From: Emcibacter sp.
GTDB lineage: Bacteria; Pseudomonadota; Alphaproteobacteria; Sphingomonadales; Emcibacteraceae
Length of the DNA stretch: 60,360 nucleotides
Assembly: GCA_021741205.1 (NCBI GenBank)
Contig: JAIOYI010000014.1
Span: forward strand, 1-60,360
Reading direction: 5' to 3'
Both the position numbers and the translations under genes were made by a program. Below, piece by piece: positions 1 to 8,953 of this stretch; position 1 is the stretch's first letter; each line of letters begins with the position of its first letter. Under the pieces are notes generated by a model. The model saw nothing but the letters and a program-made list of their open reading frames with translations. It searched no databases and was not told the DNA's origin.

Positions 1-111
1 CAAATCAGTCGCCTTATTCATGTTAATCTGTTCGCCAGACGCGACTTGCGCGATCTTCTCAAACCGCCGAAAGAACCGGATAGGCCAACCGAACAATGGA
101 GGCTATTATGA
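1..111 (+). CDS. C-terminal end of an insertion-sequence transposase (partial)
   Basis: The first 36 codons of the window are open on the + strand and end with TGA at 109-111. They encode a tail that includes LIHVNLFARRDLRDLLKPP, which I recognise as the kind of C-terminus seen in IS4-type transposases (a hydrophobic LIHxNLF segment, RRDL, then a proline-rich end). The gene starts outside the window. It lies antisense across the place where flhA should continue, and the stretch looks richer in G and C than the flagellar genes beside it. What I see is the tail and the broken neighbour; the family assignment rests on memory of such tails, so it is moderately secure. A mobile element of another family is the main alternative. 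Confidence 0.65.
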   Translation, partial: QISRLIHVNLFARRDLRDLLKPPKEPDRPTEQWRLL

Positions 112-140
112 AAGCGAAAAATAACTGGGACAGCAATGGA
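1..140 (+). mobile_element. Right end of an insertion sequence inserted in flhA
   Basis: Homology to flhA stops at roughly 140-150, and everything to the left is explained by the transposase tail plus about 28 bases of terminal sequence. The likely outer end is the CTGGGACAGCAATG segment at 125-138, which would carry the terminal inverted repeat. The left end and the target duplication are outside the window, so the exact border cannot be fixed here. Confidence 0.6.
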
Positions 141-1947
141 TAACACCCTCTTGATTGGCATTGTCATAACTGATTTGTCGTGCCAGTCTTGTTCGGGCAT
201 GTTCGCTTATCATGACAATATTCTGGGTATAGCCACAAGCTTCGGCAATGCCTTCTAGAATAGTCGGCAGGTCTCGAATGGAAATTCTTTCGGCGAGAAG
301 ATTTTGCAAGACCCGTTGAACGCCGCTTTGCGTGATAAGATTTGGAACAAGGTCTGCTATCAGTTTTTGATGTTCACTTGCAAGATCATCCAGAAGCTTT
401 TTCACTTCGGCATAGGATAAGAGTTCCGGCATGTTGTCTTTGATGACTTCTGTGATATGGGTTGTGATAACAGTGGCGGCATCCACAACCGTATATCCTC
501 GAAAAGAAGCCTCTTCTTTCATACTTCTGTCAACCCACTTTGCAGGAAGATGGAAGGCAGGCTCCAGCGTATCTTCACCAGGTAGCCCCACAGGTTCCCC
601 CCTCGGATCCATAACAAGCAGCATATTGGGACGGATGTCACCATTACCCGCATCGGTTTCTTTCAGACGAATGACATAGCTGTTGGCATGGAGCTGCATA
701 TTATCCAAAATACGCACTGAGGGCATAACAAAGCCCATGTCTGAGGCAAGTTGCCGTCTTAGGGCTTTAATTTGATCTGTTAGACGAATGCCACTGTCAT
801 CATTAATTAAGGGCAGAAGTCCATAACCGAGCTCAAGTCGAATAGGGTCAATCAGCAGAGCCGTTGTGATGGGTTCTTCCACATGTTCGATCTTTTTCTC
901 ATCCTTTTCAAGAGCCAATATCTTCGCATCGGCACGGCTTTTTTGTTGCTGTGTAAGAGCAAAGGTTGTTATGCCAAGAAGCAGAGAAAGTATGGCAAAA
1001 GGAAGAAAGGGAATACCAGGCAAAAGCGATAAACAAATCAGCAAAGCGGAACTGACACCAAGAGCCTTTGGATAATTACTGAATTGACTGAACAAGGCCT
1101 GATCTGTTCGTCCCGTAAGTCCCGCCTTGGTGACAAGAAGACCCGCCGCTGTGGAAACAATAAGGGCTGGAATTTGGCTAACCAACCCATCACCAACGGT
1201 GAGTAACGTATAGGTATTTGCCGCCTCGCTAAAACTCATTCCATTTTGGGCAACCCCAATAATCATACCCGCAATAATATTGATAAAGGTAATCAGAAGT
1301 CCTGCAACCGCATCCCCCCGAACATATTTCGCCGCCCCGTCCATAGAGCCGAAAAAAGTGCTTTCATCTTCCAAATCTTTCCGACGTTTGCGGGCATCCG
1401 TTTCATCAATAAGTCCAGAAGACAGATCAGCGTCAATGGCCATTTGTTTGCCCGGCATCGCATCAAGGCTGAAACGGGCGGCCACTTCGGCAATCCTTCC
1501 ACTACCCTTGGTGATAACCATAAAGTTAACAATAAGAAGGACAGAGAAAACAATTATTCCGATAACAAAATTTCCGCCCATAACAAAATTACCAAAGGCC
1601 TCGATCACATGCCCCGCTGCTGATGGACCCGTATGGCCATTGGAAAGGATGAGGCGCGTTGAGGCCACATTAAGGGCGAGTCTGAGCATGGTGGAAAGCA
1701 AGAGTACAGCGGGAAAAGAGTTAAATTCAAGCGGTGTCTGAATAAAAAGACAGGTCATTAAGACCATAACGGAAAAAGTGAAAGAAATTGCGAGCGATAT
1801 ATCCAAAAGCCATGACGGCATGGGTAAAAATAAAATAACCAGAATAAGGACAACAGCAATGGCCATGATGATATCAGACCGGAGGGCAAGCTGTCCTAGA
1901 AATCCTGTGCTTTGGGAAACGTGATTATTGGTCGCCATATTGCTCAT
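106..1947 (-). pseudogene. flhA: FlhA, flagellar export gate protein, truncated by an insertion
   Basis: FlhA is the large inner-membrane component of the flagellar type III export gate; its C-terminal cytoplasmic domain forms the nonameric ring that docks export substrates. The reading frame begins with the multi-spanning membrane region (roughly residues 25-330), including the conserved RLALNVASTRLIL segment, and continues into the cytoplasmic domain up to LARQISYDNANQEG near residue 605. It then runs into about a dozen unrelated residues and stops at 613, where family members have about 690-700. The missing ~90 residues complete the docking domain. The break coincides with the insertion-sequence end at the window edge. 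It is the last visible gene of the leftward fliF-to-flhA operon and follows flbD by about 50 bases. A truncated FlhA is expected to be non-functional or severely impaired for flagellar assembly (inference). Confidence 0.85.
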
Positions 1948-1996
1948 AAACTATTGTATATTTCATATTGTGTTTAATTAAATATCTTTGGAGGCA

Positions 1997-3370
1997 TTAG
2001 AAATCGGGCATTGAAGAAACGTTAGGGCTTGGTATATTTACGCCATCAGACATATATATATTAAGTTTATTCCGTAAAGTCCGTATGGAAATACCCAGAA
2101 TATTAGCCGCATGCGTACGATTGCCCAAACAGTGTTTTAAGGTATCAATGATCAAATCTTTTTCCACATCCGCAACTGTTCTCCCAATGAGTGATGTTGC
2201 AGAAAGCGGTTCCGTACCCTCTGGATTTTGAATATTATGGAGAGAAGAGCTTGATTGTATCTCTATATGAGGTTTTCCATCAGGCAACACAATATCAGAT
2301 GCCTCGATATTATCTCCTCTTGTGAGAAGGACTGCACGGTGAATAGTATTTTCCAATTCACGCACGTTGCCAGGCCAGATATGGTTGATCAGTACTTTCA
2401 TGGCACTGTCAGACACTTTTTTTTGCGGAAGTCCATTAAATTCAGAATATCTTTGGGCGAAATGTTTACATAATGCACGTATATCTTCCGGGCGATCTTT
2501 TAGAGTGGGAATATTGAGATTAACCACATTCAGACGGAACAGAAGATCTTCCCGAAAAGTGCCTTTTTTAACCTCTTCCTGCAAATTACGATTTGTCGTT
2601 GCAATAATTCTGATGTCAATCTTTACGCTGCCCGTGCTGCCCACACGGTTAACCTCACGTTCTTGAATGACCCGCAACAATTTTGCTTGCAAGCGAACGT
2701 CCATTTCACTGACTTCGTCTAAGAGCAATGTCCCGCCGTTAGCTTCTTCAAATTTTCCGATGCGTCTTGCAACAGCCCCCGTGAAGGCTCCCTTTTCATG
2801 GCCGAATAATTCACTTTCCAAAAGATTTTCTGGAATAGCAGCACAGTTGACAGCTATGAAGGCCTTGTGTCTGCGGCGGCTTTTATTATGGACATGGCGA
2901 GCCATAACTTCTTTACCCGTTCCACTATTCCCTGTGATCATGATGCTTGCTTCGCTGGCGGCGACTTGGTCGGCAAGCTTTACTACCTGCATCATATTGC
3001 GGTCACGATAAATAAATTCATGGTCATCAACGGAAATGGCCGTGAGAACGGCGGCAATCAAATCTGGATCAGGGGGGAGGGGGATGTATTCTTTGGCTCC
3101 CGCACGGATAGCGGCCACGGCCTCATCGGAATTTGATCCCACGCCACAGGCCACGGCAGGTGTTGAAATATGCTCAGCGGTCAGCTGATCTAACAGATAT
3201 TTAATATTACATTTGACATCGATCATCAAAAGATCGGCACCCTTTGATCGGATTAGGGTGAGGGCGGATTCTTCGTCTGGCGCATGCATGACCTTTGCGC
3301 CGTTATTAATCGCAATCTGGGATGCGGTGGAAAGTTGCCCATCAAGTGAGCCAACAATGATTAAGCGCAT
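1997..3370 (-). CDS. flbD: FlbD-like sigma-54 activator of flagellar genes
   Basis: NtrC-type enhancer-binding protein of 457 residues. Residues 1-115 form a receiver-like domain with Asp51 in the phospho-acceptor position, but the usual acidic pair near the N-terminus is absent (the region reads IIVGSLDG), so it is an atypical receiver. The AAA+ domain has Walker A GNSGTGKE at 147-154, the sigma-54 contact loop GAFTGA at 194-199 and Walker B LLLDEV at 215-220. A Fis-type helix-turn-helix lies near residues 410-440. In Caulobacter, FlbD activates late flagellar promoters and represses fliF through ftr sites. Here the gene sits between motA and flhA, and sigma-54-type promoters precede fliK and flgK in the same window, which fits that job. 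ATG start with AGGA upstream. Confidence 0.9.
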   Translation of the reverse strand: MRLIIVGSLDGQLSTASQIAINNGAKVMHAPDEESALTLIRSKGADLLMIDVKCNIKYLLDQLTAEHISTPAVACGVGSNSDEAVAAIRAGAKEYIPLPPDPDLIAAVLTAISVDDHEFIYRDRNMMQVVKLADQVAASEASIMITGNSGTGKEVMARHVHNKSRRRHKAFIAVNCAAIPENLLESELFGHEKGAFTGAVARRIGKFEEANGGTLLLDEVSEMDVRLQAKLLRVIQEREVNRVGSTGSVKIDIRIIATTNRNLQEEVKKGTFREDLLFRLNVVNLNIPTLKDRPEDIRALCKHFAQRYSEFNGLPQKKVSDSAMKVLINHIWPGNVRELENTIHRAVLLTRGDNIEASDIVLPDGKPHIEIQSSSSLHNIQNPEGTEPLSATSLIGRTVADVEKDLIIDTLKHCLGNRTHAANILGISIRTLRNKLNIYMSDGVNIPSPNVSSMPDF

Positions 3371-3388
3371 TGATCCGATCCTATTTTT

Positions 3389-4150
3389 TTAGTCATAATA
3401 ATTGATCCGATGCGTATGGGGTAACATGGCGTTAATTTGCATTTCTAAGCGACGTGGATTTTCTTGTCGTACGATAGAGGTGATACCCGTTAAATAGAGC
3501 AAATTTAGGGTTGATTCATTACCAGAATTTCGTTCTGCTTTACTGGCCAGGGGAATGAGAACCATATGAGCCATAATAGCACCGTAAAAAGTTGTCAGCA
3601 ACGCCACGGCCATAGCAGGGCCTATTGTACTTGGATCGCTCAGATTTCCAAGCATCTGAACAAGCCCTACTAAGGTGCCGATCAGTCCCATAGCGGGGGC
3701 TACTTCTGCAGAGCGGCGCAAGAGATCAACGCTTTTTAACTGGATGGTCGAGGTGGAATATATTTCCTGCTTCAGGATATTCTCAACCTCCTGAATACTT
3801 GCGCCATCAACCGTTAATTCAAGACCCTTTTTGAGAAAAGGTTCGCCCTCTAGAGATTTACTGACCTGTTCAAGGGCAATGATACCGCCTGTTCTTGATT
3901 TTTCAGCGATTTGGATCATTGTAACCCCCACTTCCTGATAATCATGGGGATTGTAGATCATTAATCGGTATAATGCTCCGGGGATTTGGGCTAAATCTTT
4001 TAATGAGAAACTCACGACTGTAATGGCGACTGTACCGCCCAATACAATCAATACAGATTGTAGGTTGACAAAATCCATTGGCGATCCGCCATAAAGCATG
4101 GCGGTTATAATCAACCCAAATCCAACAATAATTCCCAAGAGTGTTATCAC
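3389..4150 (-). CDS. motA: MotA/PomA-type flagellar stator protein
   Basis: 253-residue MotA/TolQ/ExbB-family membrane protein. Hydrophobic segments are at about 2-20, 30-50, 150-172 and 182-205. The signature APAMGLIGTLVGLVQML near 152 and GPAMAVALLTTFYGAIMAH near 177 contain the conserved prolines and small residues of the ion-conducting helices. The length and compact N-terminus resemble the sodium-type PomA group more than the proton-type MotA of enterics (~295 residues), but ion choice cannot be read safely. It needs a MotB/PomB partner, which is not in this window. The start codon is GTG with GGAA upstream. It is embedded in the fliN-flbD part of the operon. Confidence 0.85.
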   Translation of the reverse strand: MITLLGIIVGFGLIITAMLYGGSPMDFVNLQSVLIVLGGTVAITVVSFSLKDLAQIPGALYRLMIYNPHDYQEVGVTMIQIAEKSRTGGIIALEQVSKSLEGEPFLKKGLELTVDGASIQEVENILKQEIYSTSTIQLKSVDLLRRSAEVAPAMGLIGTLVGLVQMLGNLSDPSTIGPAMAVALLTTFYGAIMAHMVLIPLASKAERNSGNESTLNLLYLTGITSIVRQENPRRLEMQINAMLPHTHRINYYD

Positions 4151-4191
4151 GTCAATATTCCTATATTATTTTTGCCAGTGATTATTTAATA

Positions 4192-4536
4192 TTATTCATT
4201 CCCTTTAATGATTTCTGTCATCGTAATCCCAAGTTTATCTTCCAAAAGAACAACTTCACCACGGGCCACAAGTCTATTATTAACGTAGATATCTATGGCT
4301 TCGCCAACTTTTCTGTCTAATTCAACAACAGATCCGGATCCGAGTTTTAAAAGCTGGCTTACAGTGAGGTTAGTGATCCCCAATACCGCTGATACTTTTA
4401 CTGGAACATCAAAAACGGCTTCAAGATCACCAGATTCCTCTATTTCATTCTCTTTTCCATTTCCAGGATTTTTTTGGCCAGAAGATGCCTTATTTTGGTC
4501 TAATTCCTGCCAATCCATATTTTCTGTTTCAGACAT
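4192..4536 (-). CDS. fliN: FliN, flagellar motor switch (C-ring) protein
   Basis: 114-residue FliN/SpoA-domain protein. The first ~35 residues are acidic and low complexity (MSETENMDWQELDQNK and onward); the SpoA domain occupies about 38-112, with the typical pattern VPVKVSAVLG, SVVELDRKVGEAIDIYVN, LVARGEVVLLEDKLGITM. FliN lines the base of the C-ring and helps bring FliH/FliI-bound substrates to the export gate. It lies between fliH and motA, the expected alphaproteobacterial position. Confidence 0.9.
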   Translation of the reverse strand: MSETENMDWQELDQNKASSGQKNPGNGKENEIEESGDLEAVFDVPVKVSAVLGITNLTVSQLLKLGSGSVVELDRKVGEAIDIYVNNRLVARGEVVLLEDKLGITMTEIIKGNE

Positions 4537-4679
4537 TATCTGCTAACCTTTAATAAAATATTGTTATAACGCATTATATAATAATCATATTTGTCTAATA
4601 GTATATTTTTATTCACGAAATAGATTTGTAAAATAAAATTTTTGAGCCGCTAACCTTTTGTTTAAGCAAGAAAATATCA

Positions 4680-5342
4680 TTAATCAGTCACTATAGTTTC
4701 GGATATTGTTCCCATTTCTGGATTAACATCACGATTTTTTACGTTGTGAAGATTTTCAGGGGATTCAATAAAAAGCTGTAAAGTATTTTCAATATCGCTC
4801 ATTAATTTATTGTAATCTCGTTCTGCTCCACCATTGGCCCATTCAACCCGACAATCACTGATATGGTTCATTTGTTCACTAATCAGGACAACCTGTCCAA
4901 AAAAACCATTCGTGTGTTTCATTTCGTCCAATTTTTCTTGCAGCTGCGTCAATATATTGTCATCAGCACGAATAACCAATCTAGGTTCTATATGGCTGTT
5001 TTTTAAACATTGGCGGATAAGCGTTTCAACCTCGGACTGGGGATCATTTTCCACGATCGCTGGGGCAAGTTTACGAATTATGGAGAGGGAAAGTTTGGCG
5101 GCCTCTTTATGCATTAGGGCAATTTGTTCTTCCTGCCGTTCATGAAGTCTTTGGGTGGCGGTAAGGATATTTTGCAGTAAAACTTCACAGCTTTGATTCA
5201 AGCTGTTCAAGATTTCATTCCGTCCTGCTTCAACGCCCTCTATAAAGGCTGCCTCACGGTTTTCTTCCAGCTTATTGTTTTTTAGTCTGTTGCCAGTGTC
5301 ATCGTCAAAATCATCGTTAAAAGTAAATTTTACAGCGCTCAT
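4680..5342 (-). CDS. fliH: FliH-like flagellar export/assembly protein
   Basis: 220-residue protein placed between fliG and fliN. Residues about 20-95 are charged and probably coiled (EENREAAFIEGVEAGRNE, then a helix with RLHERQEEQIALMHKEAAKL), followed by the FliH-type globular part with IIRKLAPAI, EVETLIRQCL and RLVIRADDNI, and a segment resembling CRVEWANGGAERD, where FliH proteins keep a W-x-x-G-G motif. FliH is the stator of the FliI export ATPase and tethers it to FliN. Primary sequence is poorly conserved in the family; position and the C-terminal motif give the assignment. About 140 bases separate it from fliN. Confidence 0.75.
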   Translation of the reverse strand: MSAVKFTFNDDFDDDTGNRLKNNKLEENREAAFIEGVEAGRNEILNSLNQSCEVLLQNILTATQRLHERQEEQIALMHKEAAKLSLSIIRKLAPAIVENDPQSEVETLIRQCLKNSHIEPRLVIRADDNILTQLQEKLDEMKHTNGFFGQVVLISEQMNHISDCRVEWANGGAERDYNKLMSDIENTLQLFIESPENLHNVKNRDVNPEMGTISETIVTD

Positions 5343-5360
5343 ATTTAGGGCGTCCTAATT

Positions 5361-6383
5361 TTAATAAATTAATTCATCTTCGCTCTTGGAATCATTAAGT
5401 ACAATCTCACCACTATCTGCCAAATCTTTGGCTATATTTACAATTTCCATTTGGGCTTCATCCACGTCTTTTAATCTTACAGGCCCCATGGCTTCCATAT
5501 CTTCTTTCAGAATTTTTGCTGCCCGTTCTGACATATTGCTAAAGAACATATCCCGAATTTTGTCTGATGATCCTTTCATGGCAAGACCAAGGCGGTCTTT
5601 ATCTATGCCACGAAGTAGAGTTTGCACGCCTGTAGCATCCAGATTCTGCAAATCTTCGAAGGTGAACATGAGTGCGCGGATTTTTTCTGCACTTTCACGG
5701 TTTCGATCTTCTAATGCTGTCAAAAAGCGTGTCTCTGAGGCCCGATCAAGATAGTTGAATATTTCAGCAATGGTTTCATGGCTGTCTTTACGGCTTGTTT
5801 TCGCCAGATTATTCATAAACTCAGTACGCAAGGTCTGTTCAACCTTATCAAGGATATCTTTTTGAACGGGTTCCATACGGAGCATGCGTTGAACGACCTC
5901 CATAGCGAATTCATCGGGTAAAACGCTAAGAACGGCGGCGGCATGTTCCGATTTTATTTTGGACAGCACCACAGAAACAGTTTGGGGGTATTCATTCTTT
6001 AAATAGGTAGCAAGAACCACCTCGTTTACATTGCCAAGTTTATCCCACATGGTGCGGCCAGCAGGACCTCGAATTTCTTCCATGATTTGACTGACACGGT
6101 CGCTGCCGAGCATTTTACCTAACAATCTTTCCGTATTATCAAAATTTCCGGTCAGTGACCCAACCGATGACACATCATTGGCAAAATCAAGAAATAGTTC
6201 TTCAATAACTTTTGAGTCAACAGAACCTAGTGATGACATGGCAAGGGATAACTCTTTAACCTCCTCATCATCAAGTAGTTTCCAGATGAGAGAGCCATTC
6301 TCTTCCCCAAGGGCTAACATCAGGGCAGCTGCTTTGTCTGCGCTAGACAGGTCCGACAGGCGGGATATTTTTTCTCTATTCAT
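5361..6383 (-). CDS. fliG: FliG, flagellar motor switch protein
   Basis: 340 residues, the normal FliG length. The N-terminal domain (about 10-105) binds FliF. The middle domain carries [14 protein letters not shown] and the armadillo-like repeats around 120-230, and the C-terminal torque domain begins near [20 protein letters not shown], with the charged stretch continuing to about residue 320. FliG joins the MS ring to the C ring and contacts MotA for torque generation and direction switching. Only six bases lie between the fliF stop and the fliG start, so the two genes should be co-transcribed and co-translated. Confidence 0.95.
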   Translation of the reverse strand: MNREKISRLSDLSSADKAAALMLALGEENGSLIWKLLDDEEVKELSLAMSSLGSVDSKVIEELFLDFANDVSSVGSLTGNFDNTERLLGKMLGSDRVSQIMEEIRGPAGRTMWDKLGNVNEVVLATYLKNEYPQTVSVVLSKIKSEHAAAVLSVLPDEFAMEVVQRMLRMEPVQKDILDKVEQTLRTEFMNNLAKTSRKDSHETIAEIFNYLDRASETRFLTALEDRNRESAEKIRALMFTFEDLQNLDATGVQTLLRGIDKDRLGLAMKGSSDKIRDMFFSNMSERAAKILKEDMEAMGPVRLKDVDEAQMEIVNIAKDLADSGEIVLNDSKSEDELIY

Positions 6384-6389
6384 TTCATA

Positions 6390-8102
6390 TTATCCGTATA
6401 ACCAACCACGTACGACCGCAACGGATTCATCCGGATGTCGTTCAACAAGTTCCCCAACTTTTTTCAGAGCAGTGGCTTGTATTTTTCCCTCAACCGCTGC
6501 AACGTCAATGGCGGAATCGATTTGACCCGTTTGCTGAGCTATTTCTCTGGACGTAAGATTGCGTCCCTGATCATCAACTAAGATTGCCTTTTTTTGACCA
6601 CCGTCCCCAGCAGGTCCCGTGATGGCGGCTTGTTGTCCTTGGGGTAATTGGGATTGTTCACCACCTTCTATGGCCGCATATTGTTGACCATAGCCGCCTG
6701 TTGGGGGGGCGGTCAGAAACTTAATAAGGGGACGTAAAGCAAAGAAGATAACCAAAATTCCGATCAGTAAAAGCCCGCCGAGTTCGATAAAGCGCATTAT
6801 ATCGGCCTTGCTGAAATCAAATAGACTTTCCTGAATGGCGGCTTCGCCGTAATCAACGGCCGCAAATTGCATGTTGACGATTTGAACCGTATCGCCCCGT
6901 TCTTCATCATAACCAATTGTGGATTTGACCAATTCTTCTAATTTGGCTAAATCTTCTGTGGTGCGGGGCTGATAAAGGGGGGCTGTGCCTTCCTCTCCAG
7001 CTTGATAGGTTCCATCAACCAGAACAGCTACGGTAATTTTTTTGATTGTGCCTGCTTCATGAATTTGAGTTTGGACTGTCTTGGAATTGAGGTAATTGGT
7101 TGTTGTCGATGCTTTATTATCGCTTGACTGATTCTTTATAGCCTGTTCTGGTTTTGCGGTTTGATCTTGATCGGGAAGATTATTGTTAACAGAAACCGTT
7201 TTCTCGTCTGCATTTTCACGTTTGTTACTGGTCTGTTCATTATTGGTCTCAGACAGTATGACCTGACCATCAGGATCATAAGTCTCGGAGTTACTTGTAA
7301 TGCGGTTCATGTCTAGTTCTGCGCTGACTTCCGCTCTTACTTTTCCAAGCCCTACTGTTTTTTCAAGCAAAGTTTCAATTTGGGTGCGCAGGCGGCTTTC
7401 CATTGAAATTTTCTTTTCCTCTAGGGACAGCGAGAGCAGCGAGGTTGAATCCTCCGATGATCCACGCGCCAGAAGAGATCCTTTTTGGTCCACAATTGAA
7501 ATTCGTTCAGGCAGGAGATCAGGAACAGCGCCAGATACAAGATTTTGAATGGCCATGACTTGGTTTCGACTAAGACGGCCTGATGCGGTTTTAATGAATA
7601 TACTGGCGGTTGCTTCGCGGTTTTCATTGCTGAAAAGGCGTCTTTCAGGCATCACCAGATGGATTCTTGCACTGGTCACATTCTCGATAGAATATATTGT
7701 ACGGGCGAGTTCACCTTCTAGGGCACGTAAGTGGTTTATATTTTGAACAAAACTCGTTGTTCCAAGCGAATCAGTACGGTCAAAAATTTCATAGCCGAGG
7801 GAGCCACCGCTTGTCAGGCCTTGTTCTGCAACAGCAATACGAATTCGGCTTACCTGATCTTCAGGCACTAAGATGGTGCTGCCGTCACCCACTAATTTAT
7901 AGGGTATTGCCTGCGCTTCAAGGCTTTGAACGATCTTTGATGAATCGGACAGATCAAGCCCGCTAAATAATAGAGACATATTCGGCGTTGATAGGCGTAT
8001 GGAAAGAAAAATAAAGAACCCTATTGTAATTGCAGCAACGGTTGCCATTGCTGCTAATCTTGCGGGGCCTAATGTTCTAAAAAATTCTGCTAACCCATTC
8101 AC
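6390..8102 (-). CDS. fliF: FliF, flagellar MS-ring protein
   Basis: 570 residues with the expected layout: an N-terminal membrane helix at about 16-38, a periplasmic ring-building region including LEGELARTIYSIENVTSARIH with VMPER just after, a disordered linker rich in N, Q, E and S around 285-345, and a second membrane helix near 437-460 ending in FALRPLIKF. The extreme C-terminus (ESVAVVRGWLYG) is the FliG-binding tail. FliF forms the membrane ring on which the export gate and C ring assemble. The start codon is GTG with GGGAAAAAC upstream. As the first gene of the leftward operon it should carry the early-class promoter in the 360-base region upstream. Confidence 0.95.
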   Translation of the reverse strand: MNGLAEFFRTLGPARLAAMATVAAITIGFFIFLSIRLSTPNMSLLFSGLDLSDSSKIVQSLEAQAIPYKLVGDGSTILVPEDQVSRIRIAVAEQGLTSGGSLGYEIFDRTDSLGTTSFVQNINHLRALEGELARTIYSIENVTSARIHLVMPERRLFSNENREATASIFIKTASGRLSRNQVMAIQNLVSGAVPDLLPERISIVDQKGSLLARGSSEDSTSLLSLSLEEKKISMESRLRTQIETLLEKTVGLGKVRAEVSAELDMNRITSNSETYDPDGQVILSETNNEQTSNKRENADEKTVSVNNNLPDQDQTAKPEQAIKNQSSDNKASTTTNYLNSKTVQTQIHEAGTIKKITVAVLVDGTYQAGEEGTAPLYQPRTTEDLAKLEELVKSTIGYDEERGDTVQIVNMQFAAVDYGEAAIQESLFDFSKADIMRFIELGGLLLIGILVIFFALRPLIKFLTAPPTGGYGQQYAAIEGGEQSQLPQGQQAAITGPAGDGGQKKAILVDDQGRNLTSREIAQQTGQIDSAIDVAAVEGKIQATALKKVGELVERHPDESVAVVRGWLYG

Positions 8103-8189
8103 AATGTTTTTCCCTAATATATTTCTTAAATAATTCTACCCATTTAGAGTACGCAAATATTCCACTTTGTAAAAAAGCAGGAAATTGAT

Positions 8190-8204
8190 GTAACCTAATA
8201 TTAA
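8190..8204 (-). promoter_or_regulatory. Possible CtrA half-conserved site upstream of fliF
   Basis: Read on the - strand this is TTAATATTAGGTTAC, one base away from the TTAA-N7-TTAA form bound by CtrA, about 90 bases before the fliF start. In related bacteria fliF is an early, CtrA-driven operon, and sciP, whose product restrains CtrA, lies next door. The region is AT-rich, so a chance match is possible. Confidence 0.3.
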
Positions 8205-8239
8205 CCTTACCAATTATTAAGTAAATAATAAGTTAATGG

Positions 8240-8256
8240 TAGGCAATTTTTGCCTA
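8240..8256. promoter_or_regulatory. Perfect palindrome TAGGCA-N5-TGCCTA upstream of fliF (candidate FlbD site)
   Basis: A 17-base perfect inverted repeat (TAGGCAATTTTTGCCTA) lies about 140 bases before fliF. The same 12-base core GGCAATTTTTGC recurs in the fliK-flgK intergenic region, and a GGCA-N5-TGCC variant occurs in the flgK leader. FlbD ftr sites in Caulobacter contain GGCA-type half sites, and fliF is repressed through one, so an FlbD operator is the natural reading. The rest of 8103-8460 holds the sciP terminator and nothing coding. Confidence 0.5.
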
Positions 8257-8373
8257 GTTAGAAAGAAAATTTTATAAAATGAAGAAAAAATGAGGTTTTT
8301 CAATGAAATGAACACCGCATAAAATTATTCTTTTGAATAATTTTTAACTCATTTACGCCTTTAATATAGGACA

Positions 8374-8410
8374 TAAAAAAAATAACGATAAGAATCGTAT
8401 CTTATCGTTA
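8374..8410 (-). terminator. Rho-independent terminator of sciP
   Basis: On the - strand, TAACGATAAGA pairs perfectly with TCTTATCGTTA around a six-base loop and is followed by ATTTTTTTTA. It begins about 50 bases after the sciP stop and separates sciP from the fliF operon. Confidence 0.8.
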
Positions 8411-8462
8411 ACAAGAAATATGATTATATTAATTAATTTGTTCTGGATAATTTTTCTAGAAA

Positions 8463-8762
8463 TCAGTTGTCAAATCTTTGTGGAATATTCCCACGATAAT
8501 CCTGTACCCGTGTCACACGAAGCCCCAAAAGTCCGTCTTTATCGATAGCACGTTGCCATGATAGAAATTCTTCTACAGACAGGGTGTATTTTCGGCAAGC
8601 ATCTTCCAAAGAAAGCAAACCACCACGGACTGCTGCCACGACTTCCGCCTTACGTCTTATGACCCAACGCTTTGTATTGTTGGGCGGAAGATCACTCAAG
8701 GTAAGCGGTTCTCCTGTTGGACCAAGAACAGGCGCTATGGACGTATTTTGAAATCTACTCAT
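8463..8762 (-). CDS. sciP: SciP-like DUF1153 protein, inhibitor of CtrA
   Basis: 99-residue DUF1153 protein. The body contains LPPNNTKRWVIRRKAEVVA, then GLLSLEDACRKY and LSVEEFLSWQRAID, a helix-turn-helix-like fold typical of the family. In Caulobacter SciP binds CtrA and blocks its transcription activation in G1, and so tunes flagellar and cell-cycle genes. Its place between the fliF operon and flgE is common in this class. It has its own hairpin terminator and is separated from flgE by a hairpin, so it is probably a single-gene unit. Function is inferred from the family; identity as a DUF1153 member is firm. Confidence 0.85.
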   Translation of the reverse strand: MSRFQNTSIAPVLGPTGEPLTLSDLPPNNTKRWVIRRKAEVVAAVRGGLLSLEDACRKYTLSVEEFLSWQRAIDKDGLLGLRVTRVQDYRGNIPQRFDN

Positions 8763-8903
8763 TATCTACTTTTCTCCGGCAACATTTACATATAACGAGC
8801 ATGATAATCCGAAGGTTTTAAAAAAGGCCTAAAGAACGAGGTTAATTTGTTATGAATAATAGAATAATGTTTTATGTAATGGAATTTTTAGGCTTAAATA
8901 GAC

Positions 8904-8935
8904 AATGACCACCTGCATAAATACAGGCGGCCATT
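8904..8935 (-). terminator. Hairpin downstream of flgE
   Basis: A 12-pair stem (two G-U pairs on the - strand) around an eight-base loop starts about 20 bases after the flgE stop. The tail after it is only moderately U-rich, so it may be a weak terminator or an RNA 3-prime end stabiliser. Confidence 0.55.
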
Positions 8936-8953
8936 CAGATAACTATTTGATTA

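Noticed and set aside
18..200. 60-codon - strand open frame at the left edge
   Set aside because: It overlaps both the transposase tail and the flhA 3-prime end in another frame and shows no family features; it is a by-product of the insertion junction.
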